Below are positions 11,901 to 24,252 of a stretch of DNA of 59,844 nt, piece by piece. This stretch comes from Halocafeteria seosinensis (taxonomy: Eukaryota; Sar; Bigyra; Bicosoecida). The stretch covers positions 1 to 59,844 of the forward strand of contig LVLI01000324.1 of NCBI GenBank assembly GCA_001687465.1, given 5' to 3'. Each line of letters opens with the position of its first letter. Position 1 is the first letter of the stretch. Position numbers and translations under genes: made by a program. Below the pieces are notes generated by a model. The model searched no databases. It was not told the origin of the DNA and saw only the letters and a list, made by a program, of their open reading frames with translations.

Positions 11901-14900
11901 ATTGACACTTCCGCAATCGGTATAGGGGATTTATCACGGGCTGTATCTGCAAGCAAGCAGCTGAGCCAACAAACTTCAGAGACAAGGATGCTATCGTATA
12001 CATGTGAGTGCATCCTGCATCTTCGGAAGGCTATCCGTGATTCAAAGTATGATGAGTTAGAGGAAGTTTTGAGTCGTTACAACGTTGAAGACATGCATAG
12101 AATTGGAACCAAGGAGCTTGAGCTCTGTCAGCAGGAATTGGAATACTATAACGTAGTGACGGGACTGATTTATCCAGTTGTTGATGCCGGAGCGCGGTAT
12201 TACGGCGGTTGGACACACTTGGAAGACCTCCAACTTCCTCAGCTCCGCCAAGCAATATCGAAGGCCCAGATCGCACATTTCTCTACAGAAGAGCTTCAGT
12301 TGTCGCTTCAAATCGCCAGACATTGTGAACAGATGAGGTCCCATGCAGCGCGTGGCGAGTGGTCGGCGTTGCAATCGTTGTTACGGAATGAGTTGGATCT
12401 TGATAAACCGTCTGAGCACACCCGGAGTAGAGTTCGCCGAGCTCGTGCAAAGCTACTTGAAGAAAGGGACACCCTTCTATGTGAGTCGGAAAATCGAACC
12501 CTCCTTGAAGAATTCAACAAGGCGTTTCACTATCGTGCTGCCACGGGAAAGTTAGGAGAGGTCCCCACGGAAACCGTTGATGAGGGCCCAGTAGAAGAGG
12601 TTATCTCTCAGGCTGAACAAACAGCACGGTTACTTCCTTACACACGACGAGCCCTCGACATGGCGTACATACTAAGAGATCTCAGGAAAAACATCCGAAA
12701 GGGCCACTATGAAAATGCTGATCAGTATTCCCGGCAGCCTTTCATCCGCGAAATGTTGAATGAAATGTCCCACGATACTATGTCGGGAGCTGAAACTGCA
12801 GGAATTGATTTACCTACGAAGGAAATACAACTGCTAGTGAATGAAGCAATCAACCATAAGACATTATCAAAATTTGCGAATGGGTTTCTTTCAGGATGCC
12901 TCGAGTACAATCCAAATACTCGGGAGGTATATTCCAATCGTGTGTCATATGAGCACTTGGAAAACGCTTTGAAGATTGGAAGTAGAGTCTCCCCCTCTTC
13001 TGAGGCGCTGGACCGAGCACTGGAGGCTATTGATGCGCTCATCGACTTGCGGAAGGCAGTTAAGGACCAATCTGTACCAGAGCTTGACCGTGAGCTTCCG
13101 AACATTCTAGGCGGAGAAATCGGAAAAGAGGTTATCAAGTGTCTTGGAGTTAGGGAAACGAGTCTTTCAGAACTCTTTTCTACCTCGTTCCGCATTGACA
13201 GTGGAATAATCGCTATCCAACCCGATGATTGCCGTCATATGGAGACAGAGACGTTGGACCAGACTACTGCTTTACTGACTGAAAAGCGATTGCCCTATTG
13301 TTTTGTCAGAGAGTTTCAGTTGGCATTATTGTACTACATTAATAAGCGCACTCAACGAATGATTCGCTTAAGTATGGAAGAGGAAAAAGAGAATGCACAA
13401 TTTTTTGACTGGCTGCAGCGTGCTCCTTTCCCCACGGAGAGCATACAAAAGACGCTTCGGTATAGCCCTCCTACTGAGTTACTTGACAACTGCAGTAGGT
13501 CTTGGATTGAAGCTGGGGAAATATTGCAAAAGCTTCGGAGTTTAGGATACTGGGGAAATGATGTAAGCAAGGAGAGTCAGGAGGTTCAAGCTATGAACGT
13601 TTCTACAGCGTTAGTTGAATATCTACCAGGCAGTATCCAACAACAAATCGGCCGTGCTAAAGTGGCAGTTCTTAACTTCTCGTTTACCTCTGTCATAGTC
13701 AGAAATCTTCTGTTCCCGTCCCTTGGCGCAGTAGAAGGCGGCGTCCCTTCATTTATGACCGATGTGCAGTTGTTTGATGACATCTTAGCTTGCAGCGATC
13801 GCGTTGATAATCTCTCGTCTGCTGTCGGCCAGCTGTTGCAATCTGTACGGTACGCTCGCCAAGTCCGTGCATCGATCGTACATGAAGAATGGTCAGAGCT
13901 CTTGGAGCTATCTCAAAGCCTATCCCGAGCTAAGAGTCGGAATACTGACAGTGATATCCCCCAAGTGGTAGTGAAGAGTCTCACCCTCATGTTTGCGGAA
14001 CCTTCCTTGGCTCTGGATCTTCCGGCTGAGAAACTTTCTCTGAAATATTGCTGGGAGTGCCACCCCCTGCTACGGGAATCGAACATCAGCATTGATTTTG
14101 TTCAGGAGTTTAGTAATGCTAGTCTCGCAGCTGTAGAGGTCGCTGTAGCCACCGGACTAGCCAGTCGGAAGTGGAGTGAACGCCAGATACTGCTATACCT
14201 CAAGCAAGACCGCGTCTGTGGTTTACCGGGAGCACTGCAAATTGAACAAGCAAGTGCTTCGAACCTTCGCGATGTCATCCAAAGAACACTACAACTCCCG
14301 TGGGTAGAGAAGGAGGAAAACAGAATCCTATTGACAGCGATGTATGTATGCAATTTGAGAGAAAAGATTTTTCAAGGAGACTGGTCGATTGCTTCTAGTC
14401 TCTCGGTGAGTCTTAAGTTCCATGTGCTCGAAGAGCAATTCAATTCGACTTCTGGTGAAGCTTCTGATGCGGAGTATGAAGCACCAGAAATACCATTTGA
14501 TGGTCTTGATGAAACATGTCTGGAAGAGGTGAAGCTGTTAAAAGCCGAATGGGCTCGTCGTACGGTTCATCGAAAAGCTGAAGATCTGCTACAAGAGGTT
14601 TCTATCATCCGAAACCTGCTACAAAAGAGCTCTGCATGGGTCGCGGCTGCATGTGGCGGTCCTCGTTTTGAATCAGGTATTTATGAGCTAGCTGATGTAC
14701 AAGAGACAGAGCTCCCTCTGTCGGCCATAGAGGATTGTTTAAACGTCTGCGACCGACTGGGTCCTTCAGACGACGGCACGTGGAGTTTGATTAAACTTAT
14801 TCGCCGTCTAAAAAGTGCCTCAGGCGGATTGGTTGCGTCAGAGTGGTCGCGAGTCATAGAAGTGTCTCGTCCAGTCGCCGACAATGAGTGCGCGTCAAAA

Positions 14901-17900
14901 ACCGTCGACGCTATTCTTGGCAAGTCTCGAAAACTCGAGCAGCTGACCATTCCTGACAGGATTATTGCTGAGTTGACAGTGGCCTTGAAGTTCGCTTCAG
15001 AAAAATTGGTGCGTCAGCTTCTGGAAAAACCACTTAAGGTGGGGAAAATAGCATTTGATGGGTACGATAGCCCTGCTAGTCCGAATGCTAGCACTGTGGA
15101 TTTAGAAAATGCTCTTGAGCAATGTACTGAGCTTCCAATATGTTCGCGTGAAAACTATCTCTTGATCGAGACAGCTTCCTTCATAGTAAAACTCAGGGAA
15201 GTTTATAATACTGGAAACTGGGAGGACTTGGCGAGTCAGATGACGAAGCAGCCTGAACAGCTACATCAATTAGGTGAACAGGAAACGAAGGTAGCCCTGC
15301 AACTTTGTACTGACAAGAACGTTCAATCTTTGATCCTCAGTAGCCTTGAGAATTCCGCCACCCTCGATCTCCCGGATGACCCCTATGCACCTTTGCATGA
15401 TGTGGGGATAGCGGAGCTTGACAATGTAGTACGATCGGTGGATGTGCAAACCCGGGAGGACTGGAGCCATTTCACCAATAGCCTTTACGACTACCTAAAC
15501 GAAGTTTACCATATGAAGAACTTGTTAAAGGACGAGAACACCGCAGATCTTGAGACTCTAGATCTGTCATTGTCTAGTTTGAAACAGGCACTTGCGGCTG
15601 TAACGGAAAGGATTGCAGATCACAAGAATATTGTAAACGACGCGGAGACCTTAGAATCGATAGTCGAGAACAGAAAAGCTTTGGATTCCCTTTGGCACGC
15701 CTTCGCTGAAGGAAAGTGTGCAGGCAATGTTGGGGAATTAAACCGCTCCGCAGTTCAGACGAGCTCCTTGTCGATGGCCCTTCAAAAGGCTCGTTCTGTT
15801 CAGAGGAGGTCTAAACGGTTGGAAGATGGTGCTATCGTTGCAGAAAAGTTGATCGATGTGCGCAAGGGTATCTTTAGCGGAGACTGGGATAAGGCGGAAA
15901 AGGGGTTGGCAAATTTGGAACAGCTGGAATGGACTCAATGGTGCGCGGAAGAAGTAAGAGTCATTAAAACAGAACTCCATAACAGACGGTGCGCAAAACT
16001 CTTTGAACAGTACCTTAAAGAAGATACCGTTAGTGGCAAACCGGGCAATCTTGATTTAACACGCACAAGTACAGACAACTTGGTTGATGTCGTCACTCGT
16101 TGTCAAAAGCTGGCAGCGAAATCCCCCCATTGCTTAGTCTTACTACGAGTTGCGCAATTGATAATCGACCTGCGAAACTCCGTTCTGAGAAATGAATGGG
16201 ATATGGTTTCAAATAAACTAAGTAGCCATGGCTTCCAGACGGGAGCCAAGTCTGAAGAGTCTAAGCAGGAGGGGAAACAGCACGGAGAACCTTTAAGACT
16301 CACCACAATTCGGCAATATGCTCCAGAATGTGACCTGATTGTCAAGGAGTTGCAGGACCGACAAGCAGCCCATCGCTTGCGTTCAGCGTTGCATGTAGCC
16401 GCCAATTGTGGCTTTCAGCAAACTGAGTCAGGCGTATCTGTTTTGGACCACTCAATTGACACGGCAATATCTATCGGAATCCATTCTTCAGTTACTCAGC
16501 TGCTGCTCGAAATTACTCGGTCTTGTAGTAATTTGTTCAAGTCTTTGAATCGTAAAGATTTTGATGAAGTCAAGAGCAACGCTCGCTCTGTTAAATCGAG
16601 CAGCGAAAATAGGGAAGATTTAGATTTCTTGAGTGACTTTTGTGACAGGGCTATCGACCTTTGTCGGCAACACGAATGCGAAGCTATGCTTCACAATGCC
16701 CTGGTATCAGGCCCCATCTCTGGTGAAGCGGGCAGGTTAAATGTCGATGATGTGGAGATAAACAACTTGCGAGACGCTATTGGGTATGCTGAGGCTCTCT
16801 CTGTAGAGAGAAGGACTTCCTCGTTTGAAACATTGCTTCGATGCGCGAAGCTTACGCTAAGGCTACGAGAAGGTGTTGTGAACCAACAGTGGGGAGAAAT
16901 GGAAGCCTGCATTGAAGAGGCTGCCGCGCTGACTGAGCAGGTCCTTGGCAGTCCTCGGCATACACCTTCTGGAGACGAACATTCCTTCACTGCAGCGGAA
17001 GTATGGCCTACTGTTCTGAAAGAGTTTGAACTTGCAGTGACGGAGTTACATCATCGAGCAATAGTTGATGGACCACTTCCCGCAGCTCTACAGAAGGGGC
17101 GGGTAACAGAAGTGGAAGGTTCCATTGACACATCCGCCGTGGAGTTACGTCCGCTAGAACAAGCTATTTCTCATGCTTCCTCTGTGGGCTGTTTTACTGT
17201 TGAAGCAAGAGTACTCTTCGAGAACGCTGTGTATATTCGAAGGCTACGCGCTGCTGTCCTTGATCAGGAGTGGAGCACTGTCCGTGGCTTGCTGAAGGAG
17301 TGGGAAAGTATGGAAAAGTCCGAGTTGGCATCGGAAGAAGTACGAATGGTCCAAAGGGTTTTGACAATCCATGACTTGGAGAACCGTCTTCTCGATGCCA
17401 TAGAGAGTGGTAATGGCGTGTCATTGAAAGCGGAAGAAGTACCCGCTGTGGAATTAGTCGATGGAACCGTTGCGTCGGAGGTAGCCTCTCTTCCGCTGAA
17501 GCACGACTTGGCCAAGCGTTGGGTGCAAGAAGTGCTTGATAGTGCCATGGAGCATGAAATAGACGAGAGGGGTTTACCGCGAGGGTACAAGTGTGTGATC
17601 GATGCCCACTCTGTGTACACACAGCCCTTAAAGGAAGCTATCGAAGAAACGTCGACGCTTTCACCGCTACCAACGAAATTGAGGAATTTGGTGATGACGG
17701 CGAATATGCTTCTCAGGGTTCGCGAGAGTATCATTAATGATGACATCAATTCCCTCATATCTACGCTGGAAGACGCAAGGAGAGTACCGTTAAGCTCACA
17801 TGCTCAAAAGGAATTAAGTGCGGTGATGACGGACTTTGATGACAAAGCAGTTGTTTCAGAATTAGCACGAGCAATCTCATCTGGTTCTGTAGCTAAACGC

Positions 17901-19994
17901 TCTCATGACGATATACGGGAGGCACTTCTGGCAAATGTCCACAAAGGCTTGTATCCTTGCCTCTACGAATTCGTCGACAACGGTACCAGTGGTACTGCGC
18001 AGCTTGATGCTGCGATCGAATTTGCTTGCCGCGTGGGATGTGCAAGTTTGATGGCATCGAAACTTCTACTTTCCGCAATAGTATCGCGAAGTCTCCGAAG
18101 CGCGCTGGTGGAATGTGCTCAAAATCAAGACTCAAACGCTTCGATGACCAATTTAGAGAAATATGTGAACGCTGCTGTAAACCTCGTGAAGCACGTTAAA
18201 ATCCATCCACGTATATGCGATGAAGTTTATACTGTTTCAAGTGCTTTGACAGCGTACGTCGGTACTCGCAATTTACTTTCCGGGATAAGGGCTGTTTCTA
18301 TTGACAAAGAAGAATCAGCTTCCTCCGCACCGTCGGACTTGGGGGGAGAAAAATTCGAAGCGGCTATGCGGTGTTTGAAACGCGGCGCAAAAGCTATGAA
18401 GAATACAGATATGGGAAATCTTCCAATACTAGCATCACTGGCTGAAGCTGCACAGTTTATCAATTCTGTACGGAAGTCTTGGAGGGATAAAGATTATCAA
18501 ATGGTTTACGAAAAAATCGCCAACTCCCCGTATCCATCCACGACGAAACTATTGCATGCGTCAGGATCGACGAAAGCAACTGAGAGTGACACCGATTTGA
18601 TCATATGGTGCGAATGTTCTGGAGAATTGCAATTCTACGTATCTCGTTCTCTGTATGCCACCAGCCACAATCGCATCATGCTTACTTTACAGAGAGCAAT
18701 CGACAGCCGCGACGTGGATCAGCTTCAAAGCATTCTGGAGCATGCCCGCGACCAGGAACCGAATGCAAAAGTGCAGAGCCTAATGAACGAAGCAGAGGGA
18801 CTCCTCTATCAACTAACGAGATGCAATTCTAGGCTCCATGCTGCTCTCCAAAACTCATCAACAAATGCCCTTGAGTCCGCAGTCAAAGAGGCGCAATCGT
18901 TGAATTTGGACAATGAATACGTCCGAGAAGCAAAAGAGCGTTTGAATTCCATAAAATCGACATTTTCCAAGGCACGGGAAGCTTTGGAGAACTTTGATCG
19001 GCATGGAGCGCAGCAGTTGCTGAAAACGCATGAAGAAACAAATACCGCTCTATCCCAGCAACTCGTAGACCGTCTTCGGAAGCTGGTGAACATGGATACA
19101 CGAGACGTAGCAGAACTGCGACTACAGCGAGCAGCGCAACGCAATGATTGCGCCACTGTTACCTATTGCACCATTCAGATCAAAACGCTGTTCTTCCAAG
19201 AAAGCAAACACTCCTTCGACATGGTGTCCTGTCCCGTCTTAACCACAACTGGTCGCGAGCTATTTGACGCAGAAAACCATGTGGATGTCTTTGAGTACTT
19301 GCCGCTGTTTGCCTCTTATCGTCACGATCATGCTTCTCAAGCGTGTGAACTCCAAGAATTCCTTGTCAATCACTTAAAGACCCATGCGATGCGGGGTAAC
19401 TGGGACTCTCACCACGCTACCAATGCTCAAAAGTTTGTTACCATGTGCTGCCATGGCCCAGACTTAGCCAATGAAGCAATTTCTCAGCTTCTAGCATCCA
19501 TACGGCATTCTCCAAGTATGGCCTCTCGACGAATCATCTGGCAACTGCTATGTGTGACGTTTGCATGGGCAACACCTGTAGACCAACTGGAAAACTATGT
19601 TGAAAAATTCATTCGAAACATAATTGTTCAAGGAGGGCAATCTGCCATCTTTGGGAGCCCCGGTGATAAAACGAGGAACCGACAAAGCACTAACAATGGG
19701 GCTAGTGCAGCAGGGGCTGTCTCCAGCAGTCTATCCGGAAACCCCGACCAAGATTGGCAAGACATCGATAGTGCGTGGGCGTGCCGCGCACTCTACTTAA
19801 TGCATCGCAACGCATATGCAGGCACATTTTCCCATCCTGTCACTTCCGCCAAAATAGTCCAAGCACTGGAGATCGTTGACTCCGATACACTCGTGGATCG
19901 CGTGTCCAAGTATTGCAATCCCCATAGTGAATATTTCGAGCCCTTCCACCACCAACAGGAGGAGCAGGAGGAGGAGCAAGCCTCTCCCTTTTAG
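5909..19994 (+). CDS. Giant myosin heavy chain with repeat tail (about 4,645 residues)
   Basis: Exons 5909-6452, 6534-6565 and 6633-19994 join in frame. The 32-nt second exon supplies the start of the classic VNPYK segment. A Ser/Thr-rich leader of ~70 residues precedes the motor. The motor spans about residues 130-900: P-loop GESGSGKT (243-250), switch I NNNSSRFGK (near 293), switch II DIFGFEIF (near 526) and the actin-binding/converter part with LTYSGVFEAVRIRQQG. The P-loop, switch I and switch II motifs are intact, so ATPase activity is expected. Only a degenerate IQ-like helix follows (VQRFMKTCSSRIYF). I see no coiled-coil rod, MyTH4, FERM or SH3. Instead ~3,300 residues of helical repeats follow (separate entry), then a unique C-terminal region of ~260 residues ending in a Gln/Glu-rich tail. 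One N at 6852 leaves a residue unknown just after the P-loop. It overlaps the next gene's stop by 3 nt, tail to tail. The class is unassignable by eye and probably lineage-specific. Confidence 0.95.
9260..18560 (+). repeat. Degenerate helical repeat array in the myosin tail
   Basis: A recurring module of roughly 110-190 residues is visible. It begins with a Gly-rich turn of the form SGxxxGxxGxxD (near 11870, 16030, 16707, 17094). Next come L..AI..A, an A..I..LR.A/S.I helix, and D/E-W-S..L. The LR...W helix occurs near 10462, 11575, 12021, 12330, 12679, 13047, 13861, 14353, 14807, 15191, 15857, 16169, 16861 and 17242. Weaker copies lie near 9730, 10151, 11232, 17720, 18095 and 18473. Copies are diverged in DNA, so they are old rather than recent duplications. 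The helix-turn-helix pattern suggests a solenoid scaffold, which is inference. I do not recognise it as a named domain. Confidence 0.75.
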
Positions 19995-20309
19995 TGTTGC
20001 GGTACTAGTTTTCCCTTATGCTGCTTGAGGAGGGTCCGAAGGCGTTGGAGGAGGACAGGATTGTGGCTCCGTATCCTCATGAAATCGCTGTCCGTCTCCA
20101 TCGTGAATGGTGGAGACCAGTAGGCCATGCCATGGAAGAGTATGATGCGCAATGACTGCTCTTCGTCTCGCTCCAGCTCGGCTGGGATGCCTTCCTGTAC
20201 AGGGTATTTATTCGAATACACACGATAATCGGTCGTATCATTATCATGCATGAACGAGCTCACTTACATGCTGAAGCTGAGCCACCAGGGTCGACGCATT
20301 TTGCTCCAT
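19991..20309 (-). CDS. Small conserved-looking protein, 81 residues, unknown
   Basis: Exons 20309-20268 and 20194-19991 join in frame across a 73-nt GTAAGT...CAG intron. The product is charged and helical, with no signal peptide or membrane segment, and I do not recognise the family. Its stop codon (19991-19993) overlaps the myosin stop (19992-19994) on the other strand. The start lies 109 bp from the divergent SAMHD1-like gene, so the two probably share a promoter region. Evidence for a real gene is the good splice pair, the ATG exactly where expected and the compact spacing; there is no family match. Confidence 0.6.
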
Positions 20310-20418
20310 TCTGTCATACACACGGCGCATTTAATGATTATTGTCAAATTGCTATAATTAAGGAGGGGGCGAAATAGACAATCCATCGTATTCTGTGTAT
20401 TCAAGAAGGTCGAGAAAA
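20310..20418. promoter_or_regulatory. Divergent promoter region (109 bp)
   Basis: This AT-rich spacer lies between the start codons of the small minus-strand gene and the SAMHD1-like gene. It must hold both 5' UTRs and core promoters. No TATA box stands out clearly; CTATAATTAAGG near 20351 is a weak candidate. Confidence 0.4.
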
Positions 20419-22265
20419 ATGATGTCTTTTAGCCAGTCTTCGGCGCATTCGCTGTCGGAAGGCTGTCCTCTCTACGGCAGCCGTTCCAAGCTCTATAATG
20501 ACCCCATACACGGATTCATCTCCCTGAACGACGACGTGCTGAGTTTCATGGACACACCGCAGTATCAGAGGCTTCGAGATTTGAAGCAATTAGGCACGAC
20601 ATGCTTCGTATTCCCCGGCGCCACCCATGACCGACTGCAGCATTCCGTCGGGGTGCACCATGTTTCCGGCTGTATGATTGATGAAATCGTGAACAGGCAG
20701 CCTGAATTAGACGTCTCTGAGGATGAGAAACGGGCAGTGGTACGTGAGAGAGAAAATTGGCACATGCAAGTGTGACTTTTGCCTCCTTTATCGTTTCTGT
20801 TTGAAACTTCTTGCTGCAGAAGATAGCCGGGTTATGCCATGATTTAGGTAAGTTTTCTGTCTCATTGCGCGGTTCTGCTGCACTATATTCACTGAAATGT
20901 GTCGTGGACTGGGAACTGCAGGACATGGACCGTATTCTCATTTATTTGATGGAGCCTTCATTCCAGCCAGACGGCCGGACGCACATTGGTCTCATGAAGA
21001 CATGAGCTTGAAAATGTTGGACTGGCTGATTGATGACAATCAAATAGAAGTACTCGATGATGGAGGGAAAAAGATGGTAGAAACGATGATTATGGGAGCC
21101 AAAAATGCAAATATTCCGTCATGGTATGTGCCGCTAGGATGGTTCACCGTTTCCTACGGGTTGAAACGCGTTCACCAACTTCCGCAGGGCAAAGCTCGAT
21201 CAGAAGCAATTTCTGTTTGACATTGTAGCCAATGGCAAAAACTCCATTGATACGGACAAGTTTGACTATCTCGCACGAGATGTGTACAATGTTGGATTGC
21301 GGTCAACGTTTGACTTCCGACGGCTCATGCTCCAAAATCGAGTTATTGGAGGAGAAATCTGCTTCCATGCCAAGGAAGTCTACAATGTCCTAGAGCTGTT
21401 TCACACCCGATATACGCTCTTCAAACAATGCTATATACATCGTGCGGCGAAAGCAATCGAATTCATGGTAACCGATGCTCTCATTGAGGCAGACGTTGCT
21501 TGGGACGGAAAGATTTCGAAGGCTATTGATGATCCCGCAGAATATTGTAAGCTCACAGACCATATATTAAAACAAATTGAAACGTCGGACGATCAAAACC
21601 TCGAGAAAGCTCAAGGAATCATAAAGCAATTTCGCAAAAGAAACCTATACAAATTTGTGGACGAATACCTAATGGACTGGGAAACAGCACAAACGCTCAA
21701 AGAAGTGACTTCAGAGGATATTTCTGGACATAACTGTACAGATTCCATAAACCTGCACCCAGATGATATTATTGTGCATGATCATAAACTTAACTATGGT
21801 AACAAAGACCAAAGTCCNCTTGAGAACACTCTGTTCTTCAATGACTATCAAAACCCAGAGTCGTTCCATGTTTCGTCGAATAAGGTTTCCTACATTTTAC
21901 CGGTAAATTTCCAGGAGCGAATCCTTCGAGTATATTCTCGCAAGAGAGATAGCGAAACCGTGGCTGCTATACAAAAAGCGTTCCGAAGGTTCTTGAAGAA
22001 ATTCCGACCACATACTTCGAGCTCACCGGCACCATGTGCCAAGTCTCCGGAACCAGGCCGCTACTATGCACAAGGAAGAGGCTTCAACAAAAACTCGAGA
22101 AAACAACTGCAATTTAGTCAAGATAATGGTGTAGATGTGAGAAACTCTCCTAGAAAGAGGCTTCGGCAAGGTCAGCTCTCCTTTGGGAATGACTCTGCAG
22201 GAGCCCACGTGGACGACAGCGAGAGGCACGAAGACGCACTGCAGATGCCTCCTGATTCGGAGTAG
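20419..22265 (+). CDS. SAMHD1: SAMHD1-like HD-domain dNTP triphosphohydrolase
   Basis: Exons 20419-20739, 20820-20847, 20922-21123 and 21188-22265 join in frame, giving 542 residues. Introns are 80, 74 and 64 nt. The active-site series is present: H75 in LQHSVGVHHV, the HD pair in AGLCHDLGHGP (H114, D115) and the later Asp in DKFDYLARD. Surrounding sequence (HLFDGAFIP, DPIHGFI) matches SAMHD1 closely. The family cleaves dNTPs to deoxynucleosides and triphosphate and limits dNTP pools. No SAM domain precedes the HD domain. The last ~100 residues are basic and disordered and include an IQ-like helix (AIQKAFRRFLKKF), a possible calmodulin-type site not typical of the family. The N at 21818 leaves one residue undefined. 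Two in-frame ATGs (20419, 20422) are possible starts. Confidence 0.93.
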
Positions 22266-22411
22266 ACTTTTTGTGACGTCGTAGTCAATACAGATACAGG
22301 ACTAGTATTGAGTGTGTTCATTACTTGGGTTTCACATAAAATATTCGTCATGTGTTCCACTTTACCTTATCTTCTTTTGCTTTGTTCCTTTGAAGTCGAG
22401 TTGAAACTTAA

Positions 22412-23649
22412 CTACCAACCAAACAGGCTGGTTACAGCACCGTAAAGCATGTCACGCTTACGGACTCTGTTATTCCCTTTATTCGCCTCCCGCCTTTTAC
22501 GGGCAATTCTCTGCTCGATGGTCTCGCATGTCCTCTCAGTGACAGTTCCCTCACCTGTTCGTTCAGGCACACAACAATAGCTATCACATGAATCGTTTCT
22601 GTTCAGACCTTACGAACATGCATACCTAAGAAATCGTCCTCTTCTTCATCATCTAAATAGGATGCACTGAGATCCCCTAGAGGTTGTCTATCTACCTGTT
22701 TGTTTCCTCCATAACGTTTCTTCACGTCTTCTATCGATTCCACCAGCTTGTGTCGAATTTCGTCAGATCGATTTGTATATATTATAACCCTCTCATTTTT
22801 CTGCGATGCCCAAACCAAAATTGTGCCGCGTTCAAAATGTGGTCAGGTGCCATTGTTGCTTACCGGATCTACTGTCACAGAAAGCACGCCGTATACCATG
22901 AGCAGCGCTTGCGTATATGCTTTATCAGCCTCGCGGTCTCCGAGCAGTCCTTTCATGGATATTGTAACCGCTTTAGGCTTCTTACGTGAAGCATTTGACT
23001 TTGAATTATCATCGCGACCTGTATTTTCTTTGCCTTTGTGTGTGGCCGCCTGGCCTCCAGAATTTAAATTGGACAAAACTTTGTTAGCCAGCGTTCTGAT
23101 GTCAGCGCTGTAAGAGTTGGTCAGCTTCTCCTGTACGAGGCAAAAATTTGCATGAGTAAAGGGAGGTTTGTCTGTTTTCATAATCACTTGCATGAAATTG
23201 AGACCTTTGCCTATAACTTACAATTTCAGAAATGCTGTTGGAGTGTGACTTGATGGCGTCAATTCCAGCTCGGGATCGAGACAAGTTGGCCAGGTTCTCT
23301 AGAGCCAACTCTCTCAACTCATCTGTTGTGTCTGATTCGACGATAGACGAGATGCATGGTTTCAGTAGTCCTGTGGTAAAACGAAAATTGAAGTTAAAAC
23401 CTCTCGTCCAACACTTGGAGGATAACTGAAGCTACCGACGCGCGCCAAATCGCTGCGGACAGCCAACTGCCACAGCCTCTATTTCAGTCAAAACTCTACA
23501 GAGGACTCCTCTCGTTTGGTGGAATTAGTAATGGGGTGAATTCAGACACCTCTATGAGAAAACGTACCTGCATTCAATACGGCATCGACATTGTCTGCAT
23601 CGGCCGTTAGCCCACGAAGTTTGGACAGGCAGTCCCGGGTTTTCTCCAT
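22412..23649 (-). CDS. ARMC1: ARMC1-like armadillo/HMA-like protein
   Basis: Exons 23649-23568, 23370-23222, 23130-22864, 22800-22626 and 22554-22412 join in frame, giving 271 residues, close to the usual ARMC1 length. The N-terminal half has armadillo-type helices (RELALENLANLSRS). The second half has the ferredoxin/HMA-like fold signature (KAVTISMKGL, then GVLSVTVDP and VIIYTN). The C-terminus ends in an aromatic tail (LFGW), as in animal ARMC1, where the tail targets the outer mitochondrial membrane and MICOS/MIB partners. That role is family knowledge. The first intron is 197 nt, longer than its neighbours, and carries an E2F-like site. The fourth intron hides the last exon; reading through it would give a false stop at 22603. 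Confidence 0.82.
23440..23450 (-). promoter_or_regulatory. E2F-like element in ARMC1-like intron 1
   Basis: An exact GCGCGCCAAAT lies within the unusually long first intron of the ARMC1-like gene, 200 nt downstream of its start. Confidence 0.35.
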
Positions 23650-23755
23650 TTTCTCCTTTGGCAGGTGATACCAATAGAAGACCCTCTATGTAGAAAATGT
23701 TGAATTAATTGAACTGTGACATGGAAGGTTGAAAATACAGTACAGATCTATCAGT

Positions 23756-24224
23756 ATGGACTACTGTGATTTGGCTGTCAACTTCACACAAATGTCGCGC
23801 GCGCCAAATAACTCCTCGCGAGTCGTGGCGTCGACGTCTGGAAAGCTTCAAAATGCCGCAACTCGGGCCGCAAGGTACACCACCGCACATGACCTGAGAT
23901 CATTCGATGATGTCCCACTGTCACATAGGAGTAGCAAATGAACTCTACAATTGTAGATCTGATAAGAATGATTCTCTGTTTGGCACTTCGTCCTGGCACA
24001 ATGGCATTTTGGCGATTCTGGAGGGGTCAGGCCAGCACATGCCCGGTCATAGTGTGTCATTCGGTGCTCAATTGCATGATTTGGCGCTGCTTCATGACAC
24101 AATGCCAGATCTGATTTCTGTTGGCGACCGAGCGAGAGGATCATCCTCAGCCACAAACATCGGGTTCCAAACTCTTGGACTCCGGAACATAGAGGAATTA
24201 ATCCTTATCACTGCAGAATACTGA
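23756..24224 (+). CDS. Small unknown protein, 128 residues
   Basis: Exons 23756-23874 and 23957-24224 join in frame through an 82-nt GTACAC...TAG intron. The N-terminal part is Ser/Asn-rich. The rest has leucine-rich helical stretches (HDLALLHDTMPDL, LRNIEELILI). No family is recognised. It starts 106 bp from the divergent ARMC1-like gene and ends 28 bp before the stop of the convergent membrane-protein gene, so it fills the gap exactly. An E2F-like element falls inside its first exon. An alternative acceptor at 23929 would give an early stop. Confidence 0.5.
23799..23809 (-). promoter_or_regulatory. E2F-like element near divergent starts
   Basis: A second exact GCGCGCCAAAT lies 43 nt into the small unknown gene and 149 nt from the ARMC1-like start. 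It overlaps coding sequence, so it may be chance. Confidence 0.3.
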
Positions 24225-24252
24225 TTCCTTCTAAAAGGGCGTAGTTTTGTCT

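Noticed and set aside
12722-13195. Antisense ORFs inside the myosin tail, also near 17194-17758
   Set aside because: They are shadows of a long uninterrupted coding frame and have no recognisable protein features.
22603-22625. ARMC1-like C-terminus MHVRKV
   Set aside because: It reads into an intron; splicing to 22554 gives a longer tail ending in the aromatic motif expected of the family.
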